Below are positions 10,755-19,464 of a stretch of 64,000 nucleotides of DNA, piece by piece. Source of the DNA: Streptomyces himalayensis subsp. himalayensis (lineage in GTDB: Bacteria > Actinomycetota > Actinomycetes > Streptomycetales > Streptomycetaceae); NCBI RefSeq assembly GCF_013778455.1, contig NZ_JACEHE010000008.1, positions 124,001 to 188,000 on the forward strand. Reading direction: 5' to 3'. The stretch's first letter is position 1. Each line of letters begins with the position of its first letter. The notes beneath the pieces are model-generated. The model did not search any database. It was not told the origin of the DNA and saw only the letters and a program-made list of their open reading frames with translations. The position numbers were made by a program, and so were the translations under genes.

Positions 10755-11735
10755 TCAGCCCCGCCGCAGCAGCCGCTTCAGGCCGAAGACGACGGCCAGG
10801 GTGGCGGCGAGAGCGATGGCGCCGGTCCTGAAGTCGGCGTCGAAACCGGGCCCGCTGTCCGTGGCCGCGCTGTCCGATCCACCACCTGTGGACGGCGTCT
10901 TGGACGCCGCGCCGCCCTCTTCCTTCACCTCGACGGGCTCGACCGGGCTCTGCGCGCCCTCGCTGCCGTACATCAGGGCGGAGCCGTCCGCCGTATAGGT
11001 CATGGACTCGCCCTGCCCCTGCAGCGGCACGCTCAGCCGCCCCTCCCGCTCCGGCTTCCCGTCGCGCCACGCGTAGAGCACCCCGCCGAAGTAGCCGCGC
11101 AGCGCAAGGTGCTTGCCGTCGGGCGAGAACGCGCCGTCGGTCACCCAGAGATCCGTGCCGGCCACGCGCTTGAAGACGTTCGTGCCAGAGGCGGAGAGCC
11201 GGGCCGGGCCTTCGTAGAGGGAGCCGCCGTCCTCCTTCTTGTCGGCGATGTACACCCGGCCGGTCTTGGGATGGACCATCAGCGCCTCTGCGTCTCGCGG
11301 CCCGTCCTCGTACTTCACGACGTACTGCGTGGCGCGGACCGTCTGATCGCGCAGTTCCCTGGGCTCGGGAAGCTTGTAGATCCAGACGTACGGCCAGGTG
11401 CCGCCGAGGTTGTCGCCTATGTCGCCGACGTAGAGGTTGTTGTCGGGCCCTATCGAGATGGCCTCCATGTCACGCGCCCGGCCGACGCCCGTCATGGTGA
11501 CGGTCGCGACGGTCCGCCCGGTCTTCGAGTCGACCGCGTAGAGATACGCGCCGTCGTCGCTGTCGTTGTGCGTCCAGTAGACACCGGGGTGGAGGTGCGA
11601 GGCGGCGAGGCCGCTGGACTCGGTGATCCGCGGATCCTTGATCGTGAACCCCTCGGCGCCGCCGTCGGCGAAGGCGGCAGGCGTCGACAGTGCGACGAGG
11701 AGGACGGCTCCGGCGAGGGGCGGCAGGGATCGCAT
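10755..11735 (-). CDS. Secreted, membrane-anchored beta-propeller-like protein
   Basis: 326 residues. Signal peptide (MRSLPPLAGAVLLVALSTPAAFA), an extracellular domain with propeller-like repeats (NNLYVGDIGDN, GRVYIADKKEDGG, DGKHLALRGYFGG), a Ser/Thr/Gly-rich linker, then one C-terminal membrane helix and RRG. The layout suggests an exported protein held by its C terminus. Such proteins are generally hypothetical in Streptomyces. No catalytic motif is clear. Convergent with serC; divergent from the SGNH hydrolase, 99 bases away. Confidence 0.8.
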   Translation of the reverse strand: MRSLPPLAGAVLLVALSTPAAFADGGAEGFTIKDPRITESSGLAASHLHPGVYWTHNDSDDGAYLYAVDSKTGRTVATVTMTGVGRARDMEAISIGPDNNLYVGDIGDNLGGTWPYVWIYKLPEPRELRDQTVRATQYVVKYEDGPRDAEALMVHPKTGRVYIADKKEDGGSLYEGPARLSASGTNVFKRVAGTDLWVTDGAFSPDGKHLALRGYFGGVLYAWRDGKPEREGRLSVPLQGQGESMTYTADGSALMYGSEGAQSPVEPVEVKEEGGAASKTPSTGGGSDSAATDSGPGFDADFRTGAIALAATLAVVFGLKRLLRRG

Positions 11736-11834
11736 GCCCTCAAGCCTGCCACCCCGCCCGGCCCTTCACCGGGCGTGTCCAGCCTCACACCCCCGGCCGC
11801 CACCGGCCCGGCGTTGATCGACGATGATGAGCGG

Positions 11835-12524
11835 ATGCTCAGGTTCATGCCCGTCGGGGACTCCATGACGATCGGAAGCGCCGGCGAACACACCTGGCGG
11901 TACCGGATGTGGCAGCACCTGTGCAGGGCGTACGGCGGCCCGTTCGCGATCGTCGGGCCGCGCGAGACGCTGCACGACAAGGCCGCGGACGCGCCCCTCT
12001 CGTACGAGTACGCGGACCCTGACTTCCCGCCGCACGCCCGCCGCCACCTCGCCGGCTGGGGCGAGGGCTGGCTGCACATGGCTCCGCTGATCCGCGAGAC
12101 GGTGAAGCGCGAACGGGCGGACGTGCTGCTGGTCTCCCTGGGCCTGATAGACCTCGGCTTCTACACGGACGCCGAGCAGACGGCGGAGAACATGCGCCGC
12201 TTCGTCACCGAGGCGAGGCTGGCCAACCCGCGGGTACGCATGGTCGTGCTGCCGGTGATCCCGAACGTACGCGCAGAATCGGACGCGGAGTTCGCGACGG
12301 AGGTCGCCCGCTTCAACGAACTCCTGGCGAAGGCCGTCGCCGACCTGGACGAGCCGTCCTCCCCCCTCCTCCTGGCCTCGGTCCCCGAGTCGTACGACAT
12401 CCACTTCGACACGTACGACGGGACGCACCCGAACGCGAGCGGGGAGCACAAGCTGGCGGGGGCGTTGGCGGACGCGATGTATCAGGCGTGGGACTTGGGT
12501 TCCCCCTACGAGATCGGGGCGTAG
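11835..12524 (+). CDS. SGNH/GDSL family hydrolase
   Basis: Serine esterase/lipase fold of 229 residues. The catalytic Ser is in block I (FMPVGDSMTIG) and the Asp-His pair in block V (DGTHPNASGEHKL). No signal peptide, so probably cytoplasmic. The ATG at 11835 begins directly at block I, leaving almost no N-terminal extension; a weak -10-like GATGAT lies six bases upstream, so it may be leaderless. Substrate unknown. Confidence 0.85.
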   Translation: MLRFMPVGDSMTIGSAGEHTWRYRMWQHLCRAYGGPFAIVGPRETLHDKAADAPLSYEYADPDFPPHARRHLAGWGEGWLHMAPLIRETVKRERADVLLVSLGLIDLGFYTDAEQTAENMRRFVTEARLANPRVRMVVLPVIPNVRAESDAEFATEVARFNELLAKAVADLDEPSSPLLLASVPESYDIHFDTYDGTHPNASGEHKLAGALADAMYQAWDLGSPYEIGA

Positions 12525-12622
12525 GGCACGCCCTCCAGGGCCCGGCGTGGCCCGGTCACCGTGCGTATCGTTGTACTGCGCGGCTGCACTTGTCCGAGAG
12601 GCGGCCGGGGAGGAGCGCCACG

Positions 12623-13210
12623 ATGACCGTCCTGGAAGACAGGATCGAGATGGCCGACGCCAACACCAAGCGTCTGGACGAGTGGTTCGAGCGCCTTGAG
12701 CGTATGCCCGTCCCCGAAGGATTCAGGGTTGAGATCGTCGGGGGCAACGTCCACATGACGCCGCAGCGCGACACCCATTGGGAAATCATCCGCCGGATCG
12801 TACGGGCCCTCGAAGACAGGTTCGGGAGGGAAGTCAGAGTGTTCTCTGACGTCCGGATCGACTTCCCGGGTCACGAGAACGGCTTCTGTCCGGACGTTGC
12901 CAAGCTCAGCGACTCCGCGAAGAAGGACGACGAGGGTCGCTGGCGCTACCAGGACGTCGAGTTCATCGCGGAGGTCATCTCCGAGGGCACGGCTCCCAAC
13001 GACTACGGCCCCAAGAAGACCGCGTACGCGCTGGCGGAGGTTGCCGTCTATCTGATCGTCGACCCGTACGTCGGGAAATGCCGCCTGTTCACCCAGCCCA
13101 AGGACGGCGAGTACATGAGCGACACGTCCATCAGCTACGGCGTGGACGTCGACATGACCACCACCCCCCTCGGCCTCAGCCTCAAGACCGACGAGTTCCC
13201 CCGCGACTGA
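12623..13210 (+). CDS. Uma2 family protein (DUF820, PD-(D/E)XK nuclease fold)
   Basis: 195 residues. The core motif order fits the Uma2 family: FRVEIVGGNVHMTP, then PDVAKLSD, then VEFIAEVISEGT, then KKTAYALAEVAVYLIVDP. Nuclease activity of this very common Streptomyces family is predicted, not established. The ATG at 12623 is preceded by GGGGAGGAG. Stands alone between an SGNH hydrolase and an aldo/keto reductase. Confidence 0.88.
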   Translation: MTVLEDRIEMADANTKRLDEWFERLERMPVPEGFRVEIVGGNVHMTPQRDTHWEIIRRIVRALEDRFGREVRVFSDVRIDFPGHENGFCPDVAKLSDSAKKDDEGRWRYQDVEFIAEVISEGTAPNDYGPKKTAYALAEVAVYLIVDPYVGKCRLFTQPKDGEYMSDTSISYGVDVDMTTTPLGLSLKTDEFPRD

Positions 13211-13279
13211 CCACGCGCCCCGCCCTGGCTGCAAACTCCCCTTGCCTAGAGCGCACTCCACGGCGTTGGCTAAAGCCTC

Positions 13280-14272
13280 ATGAAGTACACGCAGCTCGGA
13301 CGCACGGGTCTCAAGGTCAGCCGGCTCGTTCTCGGGACGATGAATTTCGGGCCCCAGACCGATGAGGCCGACAGCCACGCCATCATGGACGCGGCGCTGG
13401 ACGCAGGTATCAACTTCTTCGACACCGCCAACGTGTACGGCTGGGGCGAGAACAAGGGCCGTACGGAGTCGATCATCGGCAACTGGTTCGCCCAGGGCGG
13501 TGAGCGGCGCGACAAGGTCGTCCTCGCCACCAAGGTGTACGGGAACATGGCGCCCGACGGCGACCACGTGTGGCCCAACCACGACAAGCTCTCCGCCCTC
13601 AACATCCGGCGGGCCGTCGACGCCAGCCTGAAGCGGCTCCAGACGGACTACATCGACGTCTACCAGTTCCACCACATCGACCGTCAGACCCCCTTCGAGG
13701 AGATCTGGCAGGCCATCGACGTACTGGTCCAGCAGGGCAAGATCCTCTACGCGGGGTCCTCCAACTTCCCCGGGTACAAGATCGCCCAGGCCAACGAGAC
13801 CGCGGCCCGGCGCGGCAGCTTCGGGCTCGTCAGCGAGCAGTGCCTGTACAACCTCGCCGAGCGCCGCGCCGAGATGGAGGTCATCCCGGCCGCGCAGGAC
13901 TACGGCCTCGGTGTCATCCCCTGGTCCCCGCTGCACGGCGGGCTGCTCGGCGGCGTCATCAAGAAGGAGACGGAAGGCGGTCGGCGTGCGTCCGGTCGCT
14001 CCGCCGACGCCCTCGCCAACTCCGCCGTACGCGAGAAGGTCCAGGCGTACGAGGACCTGCTCGACAAGCACGGCCTCGAGCCCGGCGAGGCGGCACTCGC
14101 CTGGCTGCTCACCCGCCCCGGCGTGACCGGCCCGATCGTCGGCCCGCGCACGGCGGCCCAGCTTGCCTCGGCACTACGCGCCGTCGAACTGGAACTGTCG
14201 GACGAGGTGCTCACGTCCCTGGACGAGATCTTCCCGGGGCCTGGGCCGTCGCCGGAGGCGTTCGCCTGGTAA
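13280..14272 (+). CDS. Aldo/keto reductase
   Basis: NADPH-dependent oxidoreductase of the AKR (TIM-barrel) superfamily, 330 residues. Catalytic Asp and Tyr are in DTANVYGWGENKG, Lys in LATKVYG, His in YQFHHID. The C terminus (PGPGPSPEAFAW) is repeated twice in diverged form just downstream (copies at 14336-14375 and 14395-14434), the remains of other 3' ends of this gene. Substrate unknown. Confidence 0.92.
   Translation: MKYTQLGRTGLKVSRLVLGTMNFGPQTDEADSHAIMDAALDAGINFFDTANVYGWGENKGRTESIIGNWFAQGGERRDKVVLATKVYGNMAPDGDHVWPNHDKLSALNIRRAVDASLKRLQTDYIDVYQFHHIDRQTPFEEIWQAIDVLVQQGKILYAGSSNFPGYKIAQANETAARRGSFGLVSEQCLYNLAERRAEMEVIPAAQDYGLGVIPWSPLHGGLLGGVIKKETEGGRRASGRSADALANSAVREKVQAYEDLLDKHGLEPGEAALAWLLTRPGVTGPIVGPRTAAQLASALRAVELELSDEVLTSLDEIFPGPGPSPEAFAW
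14233..14272 (+). repeat. Copy 1 of the duplicated aldo/keto reductase tail (in the intact gene)
   Basis: The last 40 bases of the gene, including TAA. Reference copy for the two diverged copies downstream. Confidence 0.85.
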
Positions 14273-14335
14273 CCGTCACATCCGGCCGGACCCCCGCTCG
14301 GCCGGGGTCCGGGGGTTGCCCCCGGGACAGCACAG

Positions 14336-14375
14336 CCCGAGGCCGGGGCCGTCGCCGGAGGCGTTCGCCTGGTAA
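14336..14375 (+). repeat. Copy 2 of the aldo/keto reductase tail
   Basis: Encodes SPRPGPSPEAFAW and TAA in the same relative frame. It differs from copy 1 by a CCT/CCG synonymous change and at positions before the conserved tail. Confidence 0.8.
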
Positions 14376-14394
14376 CTCCCCCGGGACAACACAG

Positions 14395-14434
14395 CCCGGG
14401 GCCGGGACCGTCGCCGGAAGCGTTCGCCTCGTAG
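14395..14434 (+). repeat. Copy 3 of the aldo/keto reductase tail
   Basis: Encodes SPGPGPSPEAFAS and TAG. Changes against copy 1 include GGG/GGA, GAG/GAA and CCT/CCG (synonymous), TGG/TCG, and TAA/TAG. Copies 2 and 3 also share about 20 bases upstream and so form a 59-base repeat. Confidence 0.8.
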
Positions 14435-14443
14435 CACAACAGT

Positions 14444-14469
14444 CGCCCCTGGCCGGGAGGCCAGGGGCG
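14444..14469 (+). terminator. Terminator hairpin after the aldo/keto reductase tails
   Basis: CGCCCCTGGCC, four bases, GGCCAGGGGCG: a perfect 11-bp stem. It lies between the convergent aldo/keto reductase and the small membrane protein gene. Confidence 0.8.
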
Positions 14470-14490
14470 GCGTGCCTTGCCGCGGCCGGT

Positions 14491-14580
14491 CTACTTCCCC
14501 ACCGCCGCCGACAGCGCCACCACGACGAACATCAACACGAGCACACCGGCCATGATCCGGTTCCTGGTCTTAGGGTCCAC
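14491..14580 (-). CDS. Small single-helix membrane protein (29 aa)
   Basis: Starts VDPKTRNRIM, then a hydrophobic helix AGVLVLMFVVVALSAAVGK that ends the protein. The charged N terminus followed by a single helix is typical of the very small membrane proteins of Streptomyces. It starts 11 bases after the thpR stop, so it would be the last gene of that transcript. GAGGGG lies 16 bases before the GTG, a distant ribosome site; the start is uncertain. Confidence 0.5.
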   Translation of the reverse strand: MDPKTRNRIMAGVLVLMFVVVALSAAVGK

Positions 14581-14590
14581 GTACTCGAGG

Positions 14591-15160
14591 TTAACCGGCC
14601 CCTCCGAGTGGCCAGCGGGCGACCGTCTCGTAGCGCGGCTGCTCACCCCGCACCCCTGAAACGGGCAGCCGGCTCCGCACCAGACGCAGCTCGTCCACGG
14701 TCCACTCGCTGCCCGCGAAGTGGCGCAGCTCGGCCACGTACGGCCGCAGGTCGTGCGGTCGGCGGGTGCGGGCGATGGACAGGTGCGGATGGTAGCGGCG
14801 GTGCTCGCCCATCTCGATGCCTGCCTTGCGGCCCGCCGCCTCCGTCCGTTCGGCCAGCAGCCGCATGGTGCCCACGTCGCCCTCGGCTCCGGCCCACAGC
14901 GCCCGGTCCCCGAAGTGGCCGCCGCCGCGCAGGGCCAGCGGGAAGGAGTCGGTGCGACGAGCGGCCCTGGCCAGCCGCTCAGACAGCTCGGGGACCGTCT
15001 CCTCCGCCACCTCGCCGTAGAACGCCAGCGTGAAGTGCCAGCCGGGACGGGGGGTCCAGCGCAGCGCGTCGGCGCCGGGCAGGCTCCTCACCCTGTCGAC
15101 GGCAGAGGCGAGTTCACGGCACGCGTGGTCCGGGGGCAGCACGGCGGCGAAGAGTCTCAT
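14591..15160 (-). CDS. thpR: RNA 2',3'-cyclic phosphodiesterase (2'-5' RNA ligase family)
   Basis: 189 residues of the 2H phosphoesterase superfamily. The two catalytic HxT/S motifs are HFTLAFYG (about residue 43) and HPHLSIAR (about residue 126). The family hydrolyses 2',3'-cyclic phosphates on RNA; the physiological role is unclear. The ATG at 15160 starts MRLFAAVLPP, the usual family N terminus. Confidence 0.9.
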   Translation of the reverse strand: MRLFAAVLPPDHACRELASAVDRVRSLPGADALRWTPRPGWHFTLAFYGEVAEETVPELSERLARAARRTDSFPLALRGGGHFGDRALWAGAEGDVGTMRLLAERTEAAGRKAGIEMGEHRRYHPHLSIARTRRPHDLRPYVAELRHFAGSEWTVDELRLVRSRLPVSGVRGEQPRYETVARWPLGGAG

Positions 15161-15327
15161 GGTCAGAGTCTGTCCCACGCCTGCGCCACCGCACGTCCGG
15201 CGCAGGCGACAGCACACCGGGCCCCACCCCGTACTTCACCCGGCAGGCCCGGTCCGGCAGGCGGCACAGCCGGGCGGGGCCCAGGCGGGCCCCCGAGGGC
15301 CGCACCCCTCGGCGCTCGCCCGGCATC

Positions 15328-16671
15328 TCACGCCGCCGTGGCCAGCCGCTCCCGCGGTACGAACCGCACATGCGGATGGCCCCGGTGCCAGCCCACCGAG
15401 AGGCGCAGCCCGCCCACCCGCGCCAGGATCAGGCCGACGGCGACGGCGGCCGCGGCCGAGACGAGGCCGCCGGCGGCGAAGCCGACCCTCGCCCCGTACG
15501 TGTCCGTGACCCAGCCGACAACCGGCGCACCCAGCGGCGTACCACCCATGAAGACCATCATGAACAGGCTCATCACCCGGCCGCGCATCGCGGGATCGGT
15601 GGCCATCTGCACGGACGAGTTGGCCGTGACGTTGACCGTCAGGCCGACCATGCCGATGAGGACGAGCAGTGCCGAGAAGATCCACAGGGACGGCGCCACG
15701 GCGGCCGCCACCTCCAGGACACCGAAGAGCAGCGCCGCGACGACCAGCAGCCGCAGCCGCGACGTACCGCGCCGGGCGGCGAGCAGAGCGCCCGCCAGCG
15801 AACCGGCGGCCACCAGGATGTTGAACATGCTGTACGCGCCCGCCCCGCCCTGGAACACGTCGTCGGCGAAGGCCGACAGCCACACCGGGAAGTTGAAGCC
15901 GAACGTGCCGATGAACCCGACGAGGACGATCGGCCAGATCAGCTCCGGCCGGCCGGCGACATAGCGCAGGCCCTCCCGCAACTGACCCTTGCCGCGCGGC
16001 GCACGCTCGACCTGATGCAGTTCACGGGCGCGCATCAGGAGAAGACCGGCGATGGGAGCGACGAAGGACACGCCGTTGAGCAGGAACGCCCAGCCGGTAC
16101 CGACACCGGTGATGAGGACGCCCGCGACGGCCGGCCCGATGAGGCGGGCGGACTGGAAGTTCGCCGAGTTGAGGCTGACCGCGTTCTGCAGCTGGCCGGG
16201 CCCGACCATCTCGGACACGAACGACTGACGGGCCGGATTGTCGACGACCGTGACGAGGCCGAGGACGAATGCCGTGAGATACACGTGCCAGACCTGGACG
16301 TGCCCGCTCAGGGTGAGGGCCGCGAGAGCGAGGCCCGTCAGGCCCATCGCGCTCTGCGTGAACAGCAGGACCGGCCGCTTGGGCAGGCGGTCGACGAGGA
16401 CGCCGCCGTAGAGGCCGAAGAGCAGCATCGGAAGGAACTGCAGCGCCGTGGTGATACCGACGGCGGCGGCCGAGCCGGTGAGGCTGAGCACCAGCCAGTC
16501 CTGGGCGATGCGCTGCATCCAGGTGCCGGTGTTGGAGATGACCTGCCCGGTGAAGAAGAGCCGGTAGTTCCGGATCTTCAGCGAGCTGAACATATTGGTC
16601 TTGGTGGTGGCGGGCTGGGAGTCGTGGGTGGTTGGTCCGGGTGCGGAATCTGCTCCGGTTCCCGTACTCAA
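15328..16671 (-). CDS. MFS transporter (MFS_3/DHA3 drug-efflux type)
   Basis: 447 residues with about 12 membrane helices. The N-terminal signature (LKIRNYRLFFTGQVISNTG, then TWMQRIAQDWLVL) is that of the MFS_3 group, which includes macrolide and siderophore exporters. The start is TTG at 16671: AAAGGAGG sits seven bases before it, the strongest ribosome site around. It lies 147 bases downstream of a MarR gene on the same strand, the usual arrangement for a pump under MarR control. Confidence 0.9.
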   Translation of the reverse strand: MSTGTGADSAPGPTTHDSQPATTKTNMFSSLKIRNYRLFFTGQVISNTGTWMQRIAQDWLVLSLTGSAAAVGITTALQFLPMLLFGLYGGVLVDRLPKRPVLLFTQSAMGLTGLALAALTLSGHVQVWHVYLTAFVLGLVTVVDNPARQSFVSEMVGPGQLQNAVSLNSANFQSARLIGPAVAGVLITGVGTGWAFLLNGVSFVAPIAGLLLMRARELHQVERAPRGKGQLREGLRYVAGRPELIWPIVLVGFIGTFGFNFPVWLSAFADDVFQGGAGAYSMFNILVAAGSLAGALLAARRGTSRLRLLVVAALLFGVLEVAAAVAPSLWIFSALLVLIGMVGLTVNVTANSSVQMATDPAMRGRVMSLFMMVFMGGTPLGAPVVGWVTDTYGARVGFAAGGLVSAAAAVAVGLILARVGGLRLSVGWHRGHPHVRFVPRERLATAA

Positions 16672-16686
16672 GGTTTCGCCTCCTTT

Positions 16687-16738
16687 GGCGGTCGCGGTCA
16701 CTTCGTACGCGTGGCGGTCGCGGTCACTTCGTACGCGC
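16687..16738. repeat. 26-bp perfect tandem repeat upstream of the MFS gene
   Basis: Two copies of a 26-base unit beginning GGCGGTCGCGGTCACTTCG, differing only in the last base. They fill much of the gap between the MarR stop and the MFS Shine-Dalgarno sequence. Could be a doubled regulator site or a simple slippage product. Confidence 0.8.
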
Positions 16739-16818
16739 GGCTCGTGTGCTGGCGCGGTGTGTGATGCCGGAAGCCGGTCTGTACTGCCGGAAGCCGCCCG
16801 GCCCCCCGTCGCGGTGCG

Positions 16819-17274
16819 TCAGAGATGGGCCAGCTTCTCCAGGACCGGGGCGGCGACGCGCAGCTTCGCCCACTCGTCCTCGTCGAGGCCCGCCACCAGC
16901 TCCGCCAGCCACGCGTTCCGCCGGCGGCGGCTCTCCTCGAGCATGGCCTCGGCCTGCTCGGTCTGCGTCACGACCTTCTGGCGGCGGTCCTCGGGATGCG
17001 GCTCCAGACGGACCAGTCCCTTGGCCTCCAGCAGGGCGACGATGCGAGTCATCGACGGCGGCTGTACGTGCTCCTTGCGGGCGAGCTCGCCCGGCGTGGC
17101 GGAGCCGCAGCGGGCCAGGGTGCCGAGCACCGACATCTCGGTGGGGCTCAGCGACTCGTCGACCCGCTGGTGCTTGATTCTGCGCGACAACCGCATCACG
17201 GAGGAGCGCAGTGCGTTCACGGCGGCAGCGTCGTCGCCATGCGTGAGGTCCGGCATGTCTTTAGGATAACTCAT
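16819..17274 (-). CDS. MarR family transcriptional regulator
   Basis: 151 residues with a winged helix: LSPTEMSVLGTLARCG, then TPGELARKEHVQPPSMTRIV (recognition helix), then wing LVRLEPHPEDRRQK. Start at ATG 17274 (MSYPKDMPDLTHG) because GGGAG lies just upstream; the next ATG (17256) has no ribosome site. An inverted repeat (17260-17287) covers the start codon, so the protein probably represses itself and the MFS gene downstream. Confidence 0.9.
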   Translation of the reverse strand: MSYPKDMPDLTHGDDAAAVNALRSSVMRLSRRIKHQRVDESLSPTEMSVLGTLARCGSATPGELARKEHVQPPSMTRIVALLEAKGLVRLEPHPEDRRQKVVTQTEQAEAMLEESRRRRNAWLAELVAGLDEDEWAKLRVAAPVLEKLAHL

Positions 17275-17287
17275 TACTCTCCCTAAA
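17260..17287. promoter_or_regulatory. Candidate MarR operator over the marR start codon
   Basis: TTTAGG and CCTAAA arms, perfect inverted repeat with a 16-base spacer, centred on the ATG of the regulator gene. The arms stand out as AT-rich in this genome. Confidence 0.5.
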
Positions 17288-17480
17288 TTCTCGCGGATCG
17301 GGGCAGCGACGCGCGTGACCGTGCTCACCGGAGCAGAGCGACCCCCGGCCGCGCCCACGGGTGCCGGTGCCGCACATGGCCCGCCCGGCGGAAACTCCAT
17401 ATGCGGGACATCACCCAAATGAGTGATCCAATTCCCGAAAGTGACGCGTGGGCCGGTCAGGTCGGGCAACCCTCGTCCCC

Positions 17481-17714
17481 ATGGGGACCGACGTGCTCAG
17501 CCTGCGCTTGGACCGTGAGCTGCTCGAGCGGCTCCGCCGGCATGCCGCGAAAAGAGGAATGAGCGTCCAGGACTATGTCGTCCAGACGCTCATTCGCAGT
17601 GACTTCGACGAGCGGTTCCAGTCCGCGGTCGAGGAGACGGAGAGGTTCTACGGGGCCGCCGAGGGGTTCTACGGAACCCCGGCGTCGCGGCGGCCCCGCA
17701 GCCCCGCCGAATGA
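17481..17714 (+). CDS. Ribbon-helix-helix (CopG/Arc-like) small protein
   Basis: 77 residues. DVLSLRLDRELLERLRRHAA has the strand then helix of a CopG-type DNA-binding domain, followed by GMSVQDYVVQTLIR. This domain is common in antitoxins and small repressors; no toxin gene adjoins, so the role is unknown. The ATG at 17481 has no Shine-Dalgarno and may be leaderless. Confidence 0.62.
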   Translation: MGTDVLSLRLDRELLERLRRHAAKRGMSVQDYVVQTLIRSDFDERFQSAVEETERFYGAAEGFYGTPASRRPRSPAE

Positions 17715-17729
17715 CTTCCTACGCCTGCG

Positions 17730-19181
17730 TCACGTAAGGCCCAGCGCGGGCATCAGGTAGTAGAAGGCGAACACCGCCGACACCACGTACATCGCGGCGG
17801 GCACCTCACGGCCGCGGCCCGCGGCCAGGCGGAGAACCGTGAAGGTGATGAAGCCCATGCCGATGCCGTTCGTGATCGAGTACGTGAACGGCATCATCAG
17901 CATCGTCACGAAGGCCGCGATCGCGATCGTGTGATCGCTCCAGTCGATCTCCCGGATGGAGCCGGCCATGATCATGAAGCCCACCGCGACCAGCGCGGGG
18001 GTGGCCGCCTGGGACGGCACCATGGTGGCAAGCGGGGTCAGGAAGAGCGAGACGGCGAATAGCGCGCCGGTGACGACGTTCGCGAAGCCGGTCCGTGCGC
18101 CTTCGCCGACGCCCGCCGTGGACTCGACGAAGCAGGTGGTGGCCGAGGAGGAGCTGGCGCCGCCCGCGGCGACGGCGATGCCGTCCACGAACAGGACCTT
18201 GTTGATGCCCGGCATGTTGCCGTTGGCGTCGGTCAGCTTGGCCTCGTCACCGATGCCCATGATCGTGCCCATCGCGTCGAAGAAGCACGACAGCAGCACG
18301 GTGAAGACGAACAGCAGGCCCGTCAGGATGCCGACCTTCTCGAAGCCGCCGAAGAGGCTGACCTGGCCGATGAGGCCGAAGTCCGGCGTCGCGATCGGGT
18401 TGCCGGGCCACGCCGGAGTGGTCAGACCCCAGGAGGGCACGTTCGCGACGGCGTGGATCACCGCGGCGGCCACCGTCATCACGACGATCGAGATCAGGAT
18501 CGCGCCCGGCACCTTGCGCACGATCAGCGCGAACGTGAGCAGCACGCCGACGATGAAGACGAGAACCGGCCAGCCGCCCAGGTGCCCGTCGCCGCCGAGC
18601 TGCAGCGGCACGGTGGTGTGGGCGGCGTCCGGCATGCGCGTGACGAAACCGGCGTCCACGAGGCCGATCAGCAGGATGAACAGGCCGATACCGATCGCGA
18701 TGGCCTTGCGCAGGCCGAACGGCACGGCGTTCATCACGCGCTCCCGCAGGCCCGTGGCCACGAGCAGCATCACGACGAAGCCGGCGAGGACCACCATGCC
18801 CATCGCGTCCGGCCAGCTCATGCGCGGCGCGAGCTGGAGGGCCACGACGGTGTTGACGCCGAGTCCGGCGGCCAGCGCGATCGGCACGTTGCCGATGACG
18901 CCCATCAGGAGGGTCGTGAACGCGGCGGTCACCGCGGTCGCCGTGACCAGCTGGGCGTTGTCCAGCTGATTGCCGTACATGTCCTTCGCGCTGCCCAGGA
19001 TGATCGGGTTCAGCACGATGATGTAGGCCATCGCGAAGAAGGTGGCGAACCCGCCGCGGATCTCCCGCGGAATGCTCGAACCTCGCTCGGAGATCTTGAA
19101 GTAACGGTCGAGCGCACTGTGCGGAGGCTGCTGCTGCGGCTGCTCCGGAGTGGCGGCCTTGGCGGTGGCCGAGGTGGGCAT
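17730..19181 (-). CDS. NCS2 family purine (guanine/hypoxanthine) permease, AzgA-like
   Basis: 483 residues with 12-14 hydrophobic segments. The signature ASSSSATTCFVESTAGVGEG matches the AzgA/PbuG branch of nucleobase permeases; these are H+ symporters for hypoxanthine, guanine or adenine. The start ATG has TGAGG eight bases upstream. No purine riboswitch was seen in the 283-base gap upstream. Confidence 0.9.
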   Translation of the reverse strand: MPTSATAKAATPEQPQQQPPHSALDRYFKISERGSSIPREIRGGFATFFAMAYIIVLNPIILGSAKDMYGNQLDNAQLVTATAVTAAFTTLLMGVIGNVPIALAAGLGVNTVVALQLAPRMSWPDAMGMVVLAGFVVMLLVATGLRERVMNAVPFGLRKAIAIGIGLFILLIGLVDAGFVTRMPDAAHTTVPLQLGGDGHLGGWPVLVFIVGVLLTFALIVRKVPGAILISIVVMTVAAAVIHAVANVPSWGLTTPAWPGNPIATPDFGLIGQVSLFGGFEKVGILTGLLFVFTVLLSCFFDAMGTIMGIGDEAKLTDANGNMPGINKVLFVDGIAVAAGGASSSSATTCFVESTAGVGEGARTGFANVVTGALFAVSLFLTPLATMVPSQAATPALVAVGFMIMAGSIREIDWSDHTIAIAAFVTMLMMPFTYSITNGIGMGFITFTVLRLAAGRGREVPAAMYVVSAVFAFYYLMPALGLT

Positions 19182-19452
19182 GCGGGAACCTCAGGGGTGC
19201 GGGTGATTCACGGAATTGATCGGGTCCGGCCGTCGACGGTCAACAACAGATTTTTCTTTGCGCCTCTGCGGTCACTCAGCAGTCACTGTTGGAGCTTCAT
19301 ACGACTAGAAGTAGCCAGACTCGGACCGTTTCAGTATGAACATATGAGCCACATATCGCCATCTCCGCGCGTAGACCCCTTGCGGCACAAGGGCCCCGCC
19401 CTCCTGCGGGGGCCTCGGTGCGGGGGCGTCCGACCCGCCCCCGGGGCCCTCG

Positions 19453-19458
19453 TAAGCT
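19453..19458 (+). promoter_or_regulatory. -10 element of a leaderless promoter (DUF2530 gene)
   Basis: TAAGCT, six bases, ATG at 19465. No Shine-Dalgarno. Confidence 0.6.
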
Positions 19459-19464
19459 GTGCGC

